The notes beneath the pieces are model-generated. The model was not told the DNA's origin. It ran no database searches and was given only the letters and a program-made list of their open reading frames with translations. Of a DNA stretch of 64,000 bases, positions 36,801-48,182 are shown piece by piece. Position numbers and translations under genes: made by a program. This DNA comes from Glandiceps talaboti (Eukaryota; Hemichordata; Enteropneusta; Spengelidae), in the NCBI RefSeq assembly GCF_964340395.1, contig NC_135565.1:9474742-9538741 (forward strand). Direction: 5' to 3'. Within the stretch, counting starts at the first letter, position 1; each line of letters opens with the position of its first letter.

Positions 36801-36905
36801 TTGGCCTTTATTGGATACCGTGTTGAAGAACAGGTTCAAGAAGGACTGCTTATGACAGATGAATTACGTACTTGGTTTTGTAAACGGTTCAGTAATACAT
36901 ACTAA
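33810..36905 (+). CDS. Iodothyronine deiodinase-like selenoprotein 1 (left arm)
   Basis: Thioredoxin-fold deiodinase-family protein of 299 aa, expected to remove iodine from thyroid-hormone-like iodothyronines. Coding exons 33810-34076, 34629-34826, 35367-35542 and 36647-36905 (phases 0,0,2). The in-frame TGA at 34812-34814 is residue 151 in the context SSLT-Sec-PPFR, matching the family's T-Sec-PPF active site; the frame then continues intact to TAA. Family Glu and His are at E183 and H185 (MREMHP), with a second His in QHHTLDDR (about 204). The C-terminal part has PIVLDNMADDF and PDRVVVIENNRLAF, as in the family. Residues 1-89 are charged and helical with no obvious membrane anchor, unlike vertebrate deiodinases. 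No convincing SECIS was found by eye in the 3' region, which starts with long microsatellites. Confidence 0.9.
34812..34814 (+). other. Selenocysteine TGA codon, gene 1
   Basis: TGA between ACC and CCT CCG TTC, at the exact place of the catalytic Sec in deiodinases. Exon phases and family similarity continue on both sides, and the codon is also TGA in the right-arm copy, so it is read as Sec rather than stop. Confidence 0.88.
35643..35963 (+). other. Intronic open frame shared by both arms
   Basis: Inside the last intron of the deiodinase-like gene: about 100 codons, with a longer version in the right arm (45989-46360). The two predicted peptides differ at several residues but both stay open (shared segment WSPIYDFTSGATRIVRYGN). 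No family recognised; overlap with real exons is not seen. Probably chance, kept as a candidate. Confidence 0.2.
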
Positions 36906-36979
36906 GTACCTTACACTTTTAGCACTGTCATGATGATAAACGAATTGTTTGTATTAAAGCTGATACACACACATACGAG

Positions 36980-37042
36980 TATACATACATACATACATAC
37001 ATACATACATACATACATACATACATACATACATACACACAC

Positions 37043-37076
<34 letters not shown>

Positions 37077-37161
37077 GTACAAACAGGCAGGCAGGCAGCA
37101 GGCATACACACATCCATCCATCCATCCATACATACATACATACATACATACATACATACAT

Positions 37162-37232
<71 letters not shown>

Positions 37233-37350
37233 GGCAGGCATAAATGAATATGTACAAACACAAACACAGGCAGGCAGCAGACATACATACATACATACAT
37301 ACATACATACATACATACATACATACATACATACATACATACATACATAC
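36980..37350 (+). repeat. CATA/CAGA/CATC compound microsatellites
   Basis: Three array blocks separated by CAGGCAGGCAGCAG motifs, starting 75 bases after the deiodinase stop and mirrored at 44591-44977. If the 3' UTR extends to the AATAAA near 37950, this array would be transcribed. Confidence 0.95.
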
Positions 37351-38869
37351 ATTTGTGCGGATCTCAATGCATTGAAAGTTAAAAATACAATTTATGAGCA
37401 GTTATATTGTACTTTTAGTATCTAAAATACAGAAAAAGTGTTAGGTTTTGAGTTTACATAAATTTATCTTGCGACGAATACTTACAACACTTTCTATGTA
37501 CATTTAGACATTCTCTCAATTTACGTCACTAAATATAGGGAGATGGTATATGTATATTACTCTGAATATCACGTATCACTATCGTACTATTATTTACAAT
37601 ATAATGCATTAACACGACCTTATTTTTTGGAGAAAAAAACTCAGATTACATTAGCATTTCACCTTCCTGACAAGCGATATTTTTGTCGAAACGGGCCCCC
37701 TTTTGTAATATTTCAATGAAATGAAATGACACCATGTATACGGTCCCAGGGCATTATGACGTCACACAAGACAATGTCTGTATGGCAACTAGTGTGATTG
37801 AAACGAAAAGTCCCGTAAAACTGGTGTGCTTCTGATTGGAATGTTGTTAATGTTACAAATCCAAGTTTTCAAATAATGTAATTCCTGCATGTAAATAAAA
37901 TTTGGAATGTTAAAATATTTCCCCACCGTCTTGCTTTCTTTTTGTAGATTTAAATAAAGAATACACCAAACTTTTACATCATTAATTTAAATGATGCGAT
38001 TTCTTTGATTACAGCTGGTGACACTCGGCAATATTTCATTAATATTGATTACATTAATTTGTCGTTGAGTTTTGGTCTTTTGACACTTACGTGTAGCTTT
38101 TGTTGGAATAATTGCCTTGTGTTCAATCTCAGTCTAATGTTCAAAACATTGTATTTCAAGATTGCCTATAAAAACAGTCACTAATAACATCAACTTCAGT
38201 CTAGCTAACAAGGCATCATCGTATTTTATGACCTCCTGTAATCAGATACCACACTTGGCGTTGATTGTTTGAACTGAATTTCCCAAAGAGTGTAAATGTT
38301 TATATACAGGGGTCTTATGATTTGAATTTATCTTGAAAATCACAATTGTGTCTATTCCTTTCACACTGGTTACGTGAATTTCATTGTAATTTCAACACAC
38401 TTGTCGTTGAGGGCGCATGATGCGTAGAATTCTATAGCATATTACATTGCTTGTTGTCTGCCGTCAATGGTGTCTTTTCAAGAGTGGCTGCTTCCTTCAG
38501 TTTAGCATGCTAATTTCCAACATGGCGTCTGTCATAATGCACACACATCACAATTTCAATAGTTCAAAAAATACTTTTAAAAGATCACAAAACATAGCGG
38601 AGAAGAACATGTACTGACTTGAAATTAGCAAATCTGAGTAAGCTATCCTACGGATATCTACATGCCAGATATCAAAGCAATCTAACGTGTAGTATTTGAA
38701 AAGATGAAAATATCATTTTTGACAAAATGGCACAGATCAACTTGGCTTGAACAAATCTAAATAGCCTCCCACAGGGACATGCAAACCAAATATCAATGTA
38801 CTCTGACCGTCGGTTTTGGAGAAGAAGTTAAAAAGAGAAAAGGTTGGCAGATGGACGACGGACGCCGAT

Positions 38870-38960
38870 GGAGAATCAACCTAACCCTTAAGCGGCCGCT
38901 GAAAGTGGAGCTAACAAGTTGACAAACGGATGACAGACAATTAACCTATCCACACAGCTT
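38870..38960 (-). repeat. Dispersed repeat end, CTTAAGGGTTAGGTTGATT family
   Basis: Reverse complement of the family start, with AGCGGCCGCTTAAGGGTTAG. Mirrored at 43010-43100. Extends as diverged family sequence to about 38650. Confidence 0.5.
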
Positions 38961-39059
38961 CCACTGATAACAGAGCTAAAAATTGAAACATTTTACTTTT
39001 TTTTATTAAAAGAAACCCAGGAATTGTTTTATAGTTCATACTCTTAATAATGGCGTTAC

Positions 39060-39292
39060 ATACATACACACATGCATGTAGACATACATACATACATACA
39101 TACATACATACATACATACATACATACATACATACATACATACATACATAGACACGCACGCACGCACACACACACATACATACATACATACATACATACA
39201 TACATACACACACGCACACATACATACATACATACATACATACATACATACATACATACATACATACATACATACATACATACACACGTACA
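39060..39292 (+). repeat. (CATA)n/(CACA)n compound microsatellite
   Basis: Mirrored at 42684-42862, where the array is about 50 bases shorter although the flanking sequence is essentially identical. Confidence 0.95.
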
Positions 39293-40197
39293 CGTGATTT
39301 TAGCCCTGACCTCCAACCGTCAGCGTTACATTGTTTGCATAGATTACATTAAGTACCCAAGTCCGATTTAATTGTCATAAATGTATTCACCTTCTTAATT
39401 ACACTCTACTTTTGTTGAGAATAATTATCTAATAATATTTAATAATTTAATAATTATCATGTTCTGTTATTTCACTTTCACTTTGGTGCCTAGCCAATAC
39501 TGCACAAGTGATAGCTATACGTCTGCAGTACCAGTGTCTAGCTAACACTGCAGGTGCTATTGTATACAGTTTTGATGTCTAGCTAACACTGTACGTATGG
39601 TCATTGACAAACCAAGTTGTTTATTCCGTAGCGCAATATACACAGTACACATTGATATAACAAAACAATAACATTGGTGTTCTGCAGGATGGCTTGGAGA
39701 ACGCATCAGGGTTGTATCGTGGATAAATAACTTTCAGAAATTATATCTATGTGATCTTGATATTGAAGAGATGATTTTTAAAACATGAATTCATTGATTG
39801 AAATTGATTAATAAGGTTATATCTGTAAAGGACATTTGATTTCAGAAATTGCACGACACGTCGAGCTCGATATTGAGAACAAAATATGTCATTATTGTCG
39901 TCTTCGTCGTTGTTATGGGGGGATCATTGTCATTGAACAAAATCTGTCACAAGTTACAACTAAACACCCAGACAAATATTTCCTCGTTGTCCACATTACG
40001 AAGCACACTTGTAAAAAAAAAAAATGAATTAATGTGCCACCATGCAGACTTCTGATGTAGTCATCAAATTCAGAAGTGAAAATACTGTGTGTCTGCATCT
40101 AGTTAATTGCAGTCCATTGAAAGGGCTGTACTTTATTTACACAGAATGTGGCGGGAAAATGTGATCTTGTTATCTTAGTGTAGATCATGCAGTTTCT

Positions 40198-40503
40198 TTA
40201 TTTGTTTTTGAGTGGTTGTACACAGAATCGCCGAACGGTAACATGAACCACGACAAATAGAGCGTGTCTATCTTTGTTTAAGTACACGTACGTAAACGTA
40301 TTTAAAGCATTTTCGTTATCGTTGCCATAAGATGATATCGAGGCTCTAAATTCTACGAATTGGGGCGTGTTTTGTATATTGTATTTCAGCATAGTCATTG
40401 AGTTCGGTACCAGTAGACACTCCGTGTTTTTAACACTAATTTTGACGACTGATATCAAAAGATACATTAAGAAAAGGTAAGAAATACTTCTCCAAATGTG
40501 CAT
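40198..40503 (-). CDS. Possible 101-aa secreted protein (left copy)
   Basis: ATG-initiated frame, 101 codons plus TAA. Residues about 8-21 (SYLFLMYLLISVVK) form a hydrophobic signal-peptide-like or anchor segment, followed by a polar region with Cys 29 and 95. The stop overlaps an AATAAA. The identical frame is at 41468-41773, the two pointing away from the spacer. No family recognised, and because the DNA of the arms is identical here, identity gives no evidence of selection. Confidence 0.3.
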   Translation of the reverse strand: MHIWRSISYLFLMYLLISVVKISVKNTECLLVPNSMTMLKYNIQNTPQFVEFRASISSYGNDNENALNTFTYVYLNKDRHALFVVVHVTVRRFCVQPLKNK

Positions 40504-40609
40504 GTTGTGAGGATGCTGACCATTGAGTCAGATCATGGTCAGATACACATAGTTTGTACATGTATGTGGCCTGTCTGTTTTTATATTTCATTGTTCAGTT
40601 CTTTCAACT

Positions 40610-41361
40610 GTGGATCTATTTCGTTTTAACATAGCTTTATGTAGAGGTCAACGGACTGTCATAGTTGCTCACATTTCTATCGTTCTAACACATTCAAGTG
40701 ATTAACAAAAACGAGTAGAATTTTCCACCTACAACTACAGTAAGTTTGTTATAATGTCATCGAGGAACACTTGTAGAATGTACTTTCGCGGGTACCTGCG
40801 TCAGTATCGTTGTACCACACACAGTCCAGAGGAACTATGGTTGTACATACCTGTTATTTCGATTCTATGACAATCGTACAATACCTTAGACCACTAAAAA
40901 GACAATACCTAGTTAATAATCCGTCTTTTATCAAGCTATTGTCATTTGTGTGTGAACAAGGCTTGTAGCAGTCTCATCGAAATTTTCACTCTGAAACACG
41001 TCACTCACTAAGGGACCGGACAGAATTTACGGCAGGGGGTGGGCCTGGGGAGAAATTATCTCTGACTTGGTTTTTTTCCTGCCCCCCCCCCCCATCCACT
41101 GTGACCAAAATTTCACAGCCCCCTCTTTCAAAAGAATAAAAATTTCATGCCCCCCCCCCCAAAAAAAAAAGAGAAAAAAAGTGCACAATATCCTGCCCCC
41201 TACAATAACTAAAAAGAGTACAATTTTTTTTGTTACTGTAGCACAACTGTAATATTTCTTTTGGTACTACTATTATGTTACTATGTCAGCCCAAACAACT
41301 TAGTGGTTGTAGAGGAAGTTTTTTATAAAAAAAAACAACAAACCATTTTGACTATACATGT
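40610..41361. other. Spacer (axis) of the giant inverted repeat
   Basis: 752 bases present once between the arms. Its left part (to about 41000) is unremarkable AT-rich sequence. The right part holds G/C-run-rich mobile-element-like sequence and an AGCACAACTG end near 41241. No gene recognised. Confidence 0.85.
41011..41260 (+). mobile_element. Mobile-element remnant in the palindrome spacer
   Basis: Starts CTAAGGGACCGGACAG, resembling the GGGACCGGTCAG terminal repeat of the 55073-57086 element, and continues with the same G- and C-run style. It ends around TGTAGCACAACTGTAA, an end of the AGCACAACTG family. Probably two short fragments side by side; no coding capacity. Confidence 0.4.
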
Positions 41362-41467
41362 AGTTGAAAGAACTGAACAATGAAATATAAAAACAGACAG
41401 GCCACATACATGTACAAACTATGTGTATCTGACCATGATCTGACTCAATGGTCAGCATCCTCACAAC

Positions 41468-41773
41468 ATGCACATTTGGAGAAGTATTTCTTACCTTTTC
41501 TTAATGTATCTTTTGATATCAGTCGTCAAAATTAGTGTTAAAAACACGGAGTGTCTACTGGTACCGAACTCAATGACTATGCTGAAATACAATATACAAA
41601 ACACGCCCCAATTCGTAGAATTTAGAGCCTCGATATCATCTTATGGCAACGATAACGAAAATGCTTTAAATACGTTTACGTACGTGTACTTAAACAAAGA
41701 TAGACACGCTCTATTTGTCGTGGTTCATGTTACCGTTCGGCGATTCTGTGTACAACCACTCAAAAACAAATAA
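41468..41773 (+). CDS. Possible 101-aa secreted protein (right copy)
   Basis: Same 101-aa frame as 40198-40503, beginning about 100 bases outside the spacer and oriented outward. ATG present; signal-peptide-like N-terminus; AATAAA overlapping the stop. See the left copy for doubts. Confidence 0.3.
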   Translation: MHIWRSISYLFLMYLLISVVKISVKNTECLLVPNSMTMLKYNIQNTPQFVEFRASISSYGNDNENALNTFTYVYLNKDRHALFVVVHVTVRRFCVQPLKNK

Positions 41774-42683
41774 AGAAACTGCATGATCTACACTAAGATA
41801 ACAAGATCACATTTTCCCGCCACATTCTGTGTAAATAAAGTACAGCCCTTTCAATGGACTGCAATTAACTAGATGCAGACACACAGTATTTTCACTTCTG
41901 AATTTGATGACTACATCAGAAGTCTGCATGGTGGCACATTAATTCATTTTTTTTTTTTACAAGTGTGCTTCGTAATGTGGACAACGAGGAAATATTTGTC
42001 TGGGTGTTTAGTTGTAACTTGTGACAGATTTTGTTCAATGACAATGATCCCCCCATAACAACGACGAAGACGACAATAATGACATATTTTGTTCTCAATA
42101 TCGAGCTCGACGTGTCGTGCAATTTCTGAAATCAAATGTCCTTTACAGATATAACCTTATTAATCAATTTCAATCAATGAATTCATGTTTTAAAAATCAT
42201 CTCTTCAATATCAAGATCACATAGATATAATTTCTGAAAGTTATTTATCCACGATACAACCCTGATGCGTTCTCCAAGCCATCCTGCAGAACACCAATGT
42301 TATTGTTTTGTTATATCAATGTGTACTGTGTATATTGCGCTACGGAATAAACAACTTGGTTTGTCAATGACCATACGTACAGTGTTAGCTAGACATCAAA
42401 ACTGTATACAATAGCACCTGCAGTGTTAGCTAGACACTGGTACTGCAGACGTATAGCTATCACTTGTGCAGTATTGGCTAGGCACCAAAGTGAAAGTGAA
42501 ATAACAGAACATGATAATTATTAAATTATTAAATATTATTAGATAATTATTCTCAACAAAAGTAGAGTGTAATTAAGAAGGTGAATACATTTATGACAAT
42601 TAAATCGGACTTGGGTACTTAATGTAATCTATGCAAACAATGTAACGCTGACGGTTGGAGGTCAGGGCTAAAATCACGTGTAC

Positions 42684-42862
42684 GTGTGTATGTATGTATG
42701 TATGTATGTATGTATGTATGTATGTATGTATGTATGTATGTATGTGTGCGTGTGTGTATGTATGTATGTATGTATGTATGTGTGTGTGTGCGTGCGTGCG
42801 TGTCTATGTATGTATGTATGTATGTATGTATGTATGTATGTATGTATGTATGTATGTCTACA
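42684..42862 (+). repeat. (TATG)n/(TG)n compound microsatellite
   Basis: Right-arm partner of the array at 39060-39292, shorter by about 50 bases. Confidence 0.95.
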
Positions 42863-44590
42863 TGCATGTGTGTATGTATGTAACGCCATTATTAAGAGTA
42901 TGAACTATAAAACAATTCCTGGGTTTCTTTTAATAAAAAAAAGTAAAATGTTTCAATTTTTAGCTCTGTTATCAGTGGAAGCTGTGTGGATAGGTTAATT
43001 GTCTGTCATCCGTTTGTCAACTTGTTAGCTCCACTTTCAGCGGCCGCTTAAGGGTTAGGTTGATTCTCCATCGGCGTCCGTCGTCCATCTGCCAACCTTT
43101 TCTCTTTTTAACTTCTTCTCCAAAACCGACGGTCAGAGTACATTGATATTTGGTTTGCATGTCCCTGTGGGAGGCTATTTAGATTTGTTCAAGCCAAGTT
43201 GATCTGTGCCATTTTGTCAAAAATGATATTTTCATCTTTTCAAATACTACACGTTAGATTGCTTTGATATCTGGCATGTAGATATCCGTAGGATAGCTTA
43301 CTCAGATTTGCTAATTTCAAGTCAGTACATGTTCTTCTCCGCTATGTTTTGTGATCTTTTAAAAGTATTTTTTGAACTATTGAAATTGTGATGTGTGTGC
43401 ATTATGACAGACGCCATGTTGGAAATTAGCATGCTAAACTGAAGGAAGCAGCCACTCTTGAAAAGACACCATTGACGGCAGACAACAAGCAATGTAATAT
43501 GCTATAGAATTCTACGCATCATGCGCCCTCAACGACAAGTGTGTTGAAATTACAATGAAATTCACGTAACCAGTGTGAAAGGAATAGACACAATTGTGAT
43601 TTTCAAGATAAATTCAAATCATAAGACCCCTGTATATAAACATTTACACTCTTTGGGAAATTCAGTTCAAACAATCAACGCCAAGTGTGGTATCTGATTA
43701 CAGGAGGTCATAAAATACGATGATGCCTTGTTAGCTAGACTGAAGTTGATGTTATTAGTGACTGTTTTTATAGGCAATCTTGAAATACAATGTTTTGAAC
43801 ATTAGACTGAGATTGAACACAAGGCAATTATTCCAACAAAAGCTACACGTAAGTGTCAAAAGACCAAAACTCAACGACAAATTAATGTAATCAATATTAA
43901 TGAAATATTGCCGAGTGTCACCAGCTGTAATCAAAGAAATCGCATCATTTAAATTAATGATGTAAAAGTTTGGTGTATTCTTTATTTAAATCTACAAAAA
44001 GAAAGCAAGACGGTGGGGAAATATTTTAACATTCCAAATTTTATTTACATGCAGGAATTACATTATTTGAAAACTTGGATTTGTAACATTAACAACATTC
44101 CAATCAGAAGCACACCAGTTTTACGGTAGGGACTTTTCGTTTCAATCACACTAGTTGCCATACAGACATTGTCTTGTGTGACGTCATAATGCCCTGGGAC
44201 CGTATACATGGTGTCATTTCATTTCATTGAAATATTACAAAAGGGGGCCCGTTTCGACAAAAATATCGCTTGTCAGGAAGGTGAAATGCTAATGTAATCT
44301 GAGTTTTTTTCTCCAAAAAATAAGGTCGTGTTAATGCATTATATTGTAAATAATAGTACGATAGTGATACGTGATATTCAGAGTAATATACATATACCAT
44401 CTCCCTATATTTAGTGACGTAAATTGAGAGAATGTCTAAATGTACATAGAAAGTGTTGTAAGTATTCGTCGCAAGATAAATTTATGTAAACTCAAAACCT
44501 AACACTTTTTCTGTATTTTAGATACTAAAAGTACAATATAACTGCTCATAAATTGTATTTTTAACTTTCAATGCATTGAGATCCGCACAA

Positions 44591-44706
44591 ATGTATGTAT
44601 GTATGTATGTATGTATGTATGTATGTATGTATGTATGTATGTATGTATGTATGTATGTCTGCTGCCTGCCTGTGTTTGTGTTTGTACATATTCATTTATG
44701 CCTGCC

Positions 44707-44769
<63 letters not shown>

Positions 44770-44862
44770 ATGTATGTATGTATGTATGTATGTATGTATG
44801 TATGTATGTATGGATGGATGGATGGATGTGTGTATGCCTGCTGCCTGCCTGCCTGTTTGTAC

Positions 44863-44898
<36 letters not shown>

Positions 44899-44977
44899 GT
44901 GTGTGTATGTATGTATGTATGTATGTATGTATGTATGTATGTATGTATGTATGTATGTATGTATGTATGTATGTATA
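44591..44977 (+). repeat. TATG/TCTG/GATG compound microsatellites
   Basis: Right-arm partner of 36980-37350, downstream of deiodinase-like gene 2, with the same block order and slightly different lengths. Confidence 0.95.
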
Positions 44978-45051
44978 CTCGTATGTGTGTGTATCAGCTT
45001 TAATACAAACAATTCGTTTATCATCATGACAGTGCTAAAAGTGTAAGGTAC

Positions 45052-48000
45052 TTAGTATGTATTACTGAACCGTTTACAAAACCAAGTACGTAATTCATCT
45101 GTCATAAGCAGTCCTTCTTGAACCTGTTCTTCAACACGGTATCCAATAAAGGCCAATCGATTGTTTTCAATTACAACTACACGGTCTGGCATGGCGGCGA
45201 AAATCGTTTTAAAATCATCTGCCATATTGTCCAGTACTATTGGAACCTTTGATGAGTTAGTGACATCGCTTGAGAACGTTTGGTATTTGGTGTCCAACTC
45301 TATTAACAAGCTGTAAAAAGAAGTAAATAGTTTCAATGATTGTGCCTTTGGACATTCTGTTAGCAGTCATGCAAATCAAGATATGTTATATTAAAAAATG
45401 ACACTTGGCTATTTAAAACATAAAAACACAGAAATCATACAACATAGCCTTCGTGGATGTAAAACCTAGTATGCATTCATGTAGGCGATGTTTGTCTCAC
45501 TCCTTTTCATTCACCCCATCAAACCAAAATGGTGAGGATGGCAGTAAATTAGATGGTACCTAGTGAGTGGAATGAATCCGCCCCCCCCCCCCTTAGAGGA
45601 AGACAAGATAAATCTTGATTCCGGCTCATGCCATAGTAAGGGTACCATCATCGCACATATGACTATACTACTGTAATAACACTAATCTCAATGGAAAATC
45701 TAAAAAAAATACACAGCAAAAACAACACATTAAGAGAGTTCAACTCAAAGTACCTTTGTAAATTCTAGGAATACGTTCAAGGATTAATAACACTTATTGC
45801 CCATCTAGGAAAGCTCATGTCATTGAACTACCTGCACCCCTCTATCAAAAGTTTTGCATAATGTCTTTTCGTGAAGGAAATTTATCTCTGTCAAAGTATT
45901 TACACATGATTCAAATATAATACTGTAATAACAGGTTAAAATAATCTCTGTAGTAATAGTTAAACAAACCCTTAGAAAGAAATAGTCTTTACCCAATGTA
46001 ATTAAGAATGTAGTTCAATATTAACGCTATTAATGCGCTGAGAGATTGTTCATCGAGACATGTACTTACATGTCTATGTCTCTTCACGATTAAAAGTCGA
46101 ATGGGTAAAATAGTTGTCCCTACAATAGGATGGTCCTGAACAAAGAAATTGCCATATCTTACTATCCTTGTAGCTCCACTGGTAAAATCATAAATAGGAG
46201 ACCAAAATCGACGATCTTTGAAAGCCCATGTCGCATAAGAATTTAATATTGGATGTGAAAAACAGCCATTGTTAAGAAAGGTAGTTCTGAACAAAGGAAT
46301 GGTCCCAAAGTCTGATAGCACTAGAAGCGAGAACCCGAGATTGGCTTCTAAGAGTCTCACAATCGTAGATGACTATAGATGCCATTGTAGCTTCCTTGTC
46401 ATAACTTACTTTGCTGCTTCAATCCTGTCGTCTAGCGTGTGGTGTTGTTCAACTAAGCTTATGTTGCTACCACGATCCTGTATTGTGCCCATTGGATGCA
46501 TCTCTCTCATGTAAACCATTATGAAATCAACTCTATCCTTGTATTCCTGGTACAGTTTCATCAACGAGCCACTGTGAACAATGGCCTATAGGGAAAAATA
46601 AAAAATGCAGCTAAGTGACAGCAAGTGAATACATTGTATTGTACCACATGCCAATATACATGTTGAATGCCTGAAATTTATGAACGAGAGGCTATGTATC
46701 TCGCATGTATTTTTAGAATAATAATACCTTTTCACGTGTTGTAAACCGTGAACCTTAGCATACCATGCCTATACATCAGCGCCCTATTGAAAAGTTCCTA
46801 TACTCTTCCCTTGATATTAGACAACGCTCATGTTTATAATTTCGTATGACAGGTGTTTACTATCATAGAAATTCGTATTCCATAGCTGAAGTATTTATAA
46901 TCTAAATTGTGTTTTTTTAAGTATTGCCAGTGTCACGGTGTTGCATCAAGTAATAAGTCGAACTCGTGAACTTGAATTCGAAGTTGTAAGTACCTTGATG
47001 AATGTCTGAAAGTATACACGGGGGGGGGGGGGGGGTTATTCAATGTTGTAGCCATAATGGCTACGTCTGCACTCTGTGAGAACCCTTACAATAAATATAA
47101 CAGACGCTGAGTTTAAGCAGTGCAATGCTAACGTATTTGCAGTTACTCACCCGGAACGGAGGTCAGGTTAACGAAGAAGCAATGACAGCGAGTGGTCTGT
47201 CTATGGCCTTGCTTAGACTTAAAAGTGGGATAAATTCTCTTGTTTCTAAATTAACCAATTGTACATCGGGTGCAGGATAACCAAGTTGTAGTGTACACCC
47301 TTCTATGCTGTATCCCTTGAACAACGTCGGACCAAGAACTTCCATAATCTATAACAACAAGTTGCATAAAAGGTTAAAGACGGCAGGAACCTTATAACAT
47401 ACCTTTTGTATAGCAGTGTAGTTGAAATTATGTCGTTCAGTCATAAGTATCCGTAGGGTGTGTAATAAGTATCCGTAGGGTATGTAATATGCAGCAAAAA
47501 CTATGTGTCCAGTATAAATGTCACTGTGGTGGCGATTTCTCGATAGTTCTGACAATTCTAGATCTTGCTTCCAAGTTTTTTTTCTTTGTCCTCAACATGT
47601 ATATAATTGTACTTCCATTTCTGTATATTTTAAAACATTACTAAACCCGTGTCTTATAAAGATGGAAACCAAAATAAACACCCAGAGTTATCACTAAATA
47701 AAAACAAACTAGTCTTCCTAGTTACTGAATCAATTGTATGAATTGGTTATTTATACGACTAATAGTTTACACCATGAGCTATGTCTTGCTTAAAACCACT
47801 AACATTCTTGGTAATAGCACACTCTTGATTCATTGCATTACAAAATCCTACACATTGAAAACAAACAAACAAACCCATGCAAATATTATATGAATGGTCA
47901 CCTGACAACACCTACCTCTTCATCATATTTGTAAACCCTAAATATATCTTTAGCTATAAACCCTAGTTGGGTTCCATGATAGGTTACGCCAAATTCATCC

Positions 48001-48182
48001 AGAACTTCTTGGTGCAACGCCTCACGAAGAGCCCTGACTCTCCTCGGTTGTGTGTCTAAGTCATCTCGATTCTGATCAACTTCAACTTCGTATCTTCTTT
48101 TATAGTCTGCACTCCCCATCTGTTCGAGTAGTCGTCGGGCGATATTCAAGGTAAGCTCTCTGTCCTCCAAAAACTCGGCCAT
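45052..48182 (-). CDS. Iodothyronine deiodinase-like selenoprotein 2 (right arm)
   Basis: Mirror copy of the left-arm gene. Coding exons on the minus strand: 48182-47916, 47348-47151, 46585-46410 and 45310-45052, with exon lengths identical to gene 1 (267, 198, 176, 259). The predicted 299-aa protein is the same wherever I compared exons, while introns 2 and 3 (after exons 1 and 2 above) have clear substitutions and indels. Sec TGA, E183, H185 and the HHTLDDR motif are all kept. The 5' exon ending ATGA before GTAAGT (donor at 48288-48289) is also kept. Conserved exons in diverged introns argue that both genes are functional. SECIS not identified by eye. Confidence 0.88.
47163..47165 (-). other. 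Selenocysteine TGA codon, gene 2
   Basis: Same position relative to the exon end (12 coding bases follow) and same SSLT-Sec-PPFR context as in gene 1. Confidence 0.87.

Larger units (their letters stand above)
28379..40609 (+). repeat. Left arm of giant inverted repeat
   Basis: About 12.23 kb that is the reverse complement of 41362-53669. Outer end: homology stops at GAAACC within methyltransferase exon 2. Inner end: homology stops after CTTTCAACT at 40609. Paired landmarks sum to about 81971 near the axis (40198/41773, 40503/41468) and drift only slightly outward (36905/45052, 29403/52638), reflecting small indels and microsatellite length changes. Confidence 0.95.

Noticed and set aside
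36930-36975. SECIS candidate just after the deiodinase stop (ATGATGATAAAC to GCTGATAC)
   Set aside because: The interval between the cores is too short and no proper stem with an apical AA forms.
36911-37367. Long open frames of repeated Met-Tyr-Val-Cys, Thr-Tyr-Ile-His or Ser-Val-Cys-Leu on both strands
   Set aside because: Produced by tetranucleotide microsatellites with no stop codons in several frames; the same happens at 30.6, 32.0, 32.8, 39.1, 42.7, 44.6, 49.1, 50.4, 51.2 and 61.0 kb.
37718-37765. SECIS candidate with ATGA, an AATG/CATT pairing and TGAC
   Set aside because: Stem too short and core spacing wrong by eye; needs a covariance model before any claim.
39836-42135. Pairs of identical short frames near the axis (for example 39849-40055 and 41916-42122)
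   Set aside because: Identity only reflects identical DNA in the arms; they overlap each other on both strands and have no start context or family features.
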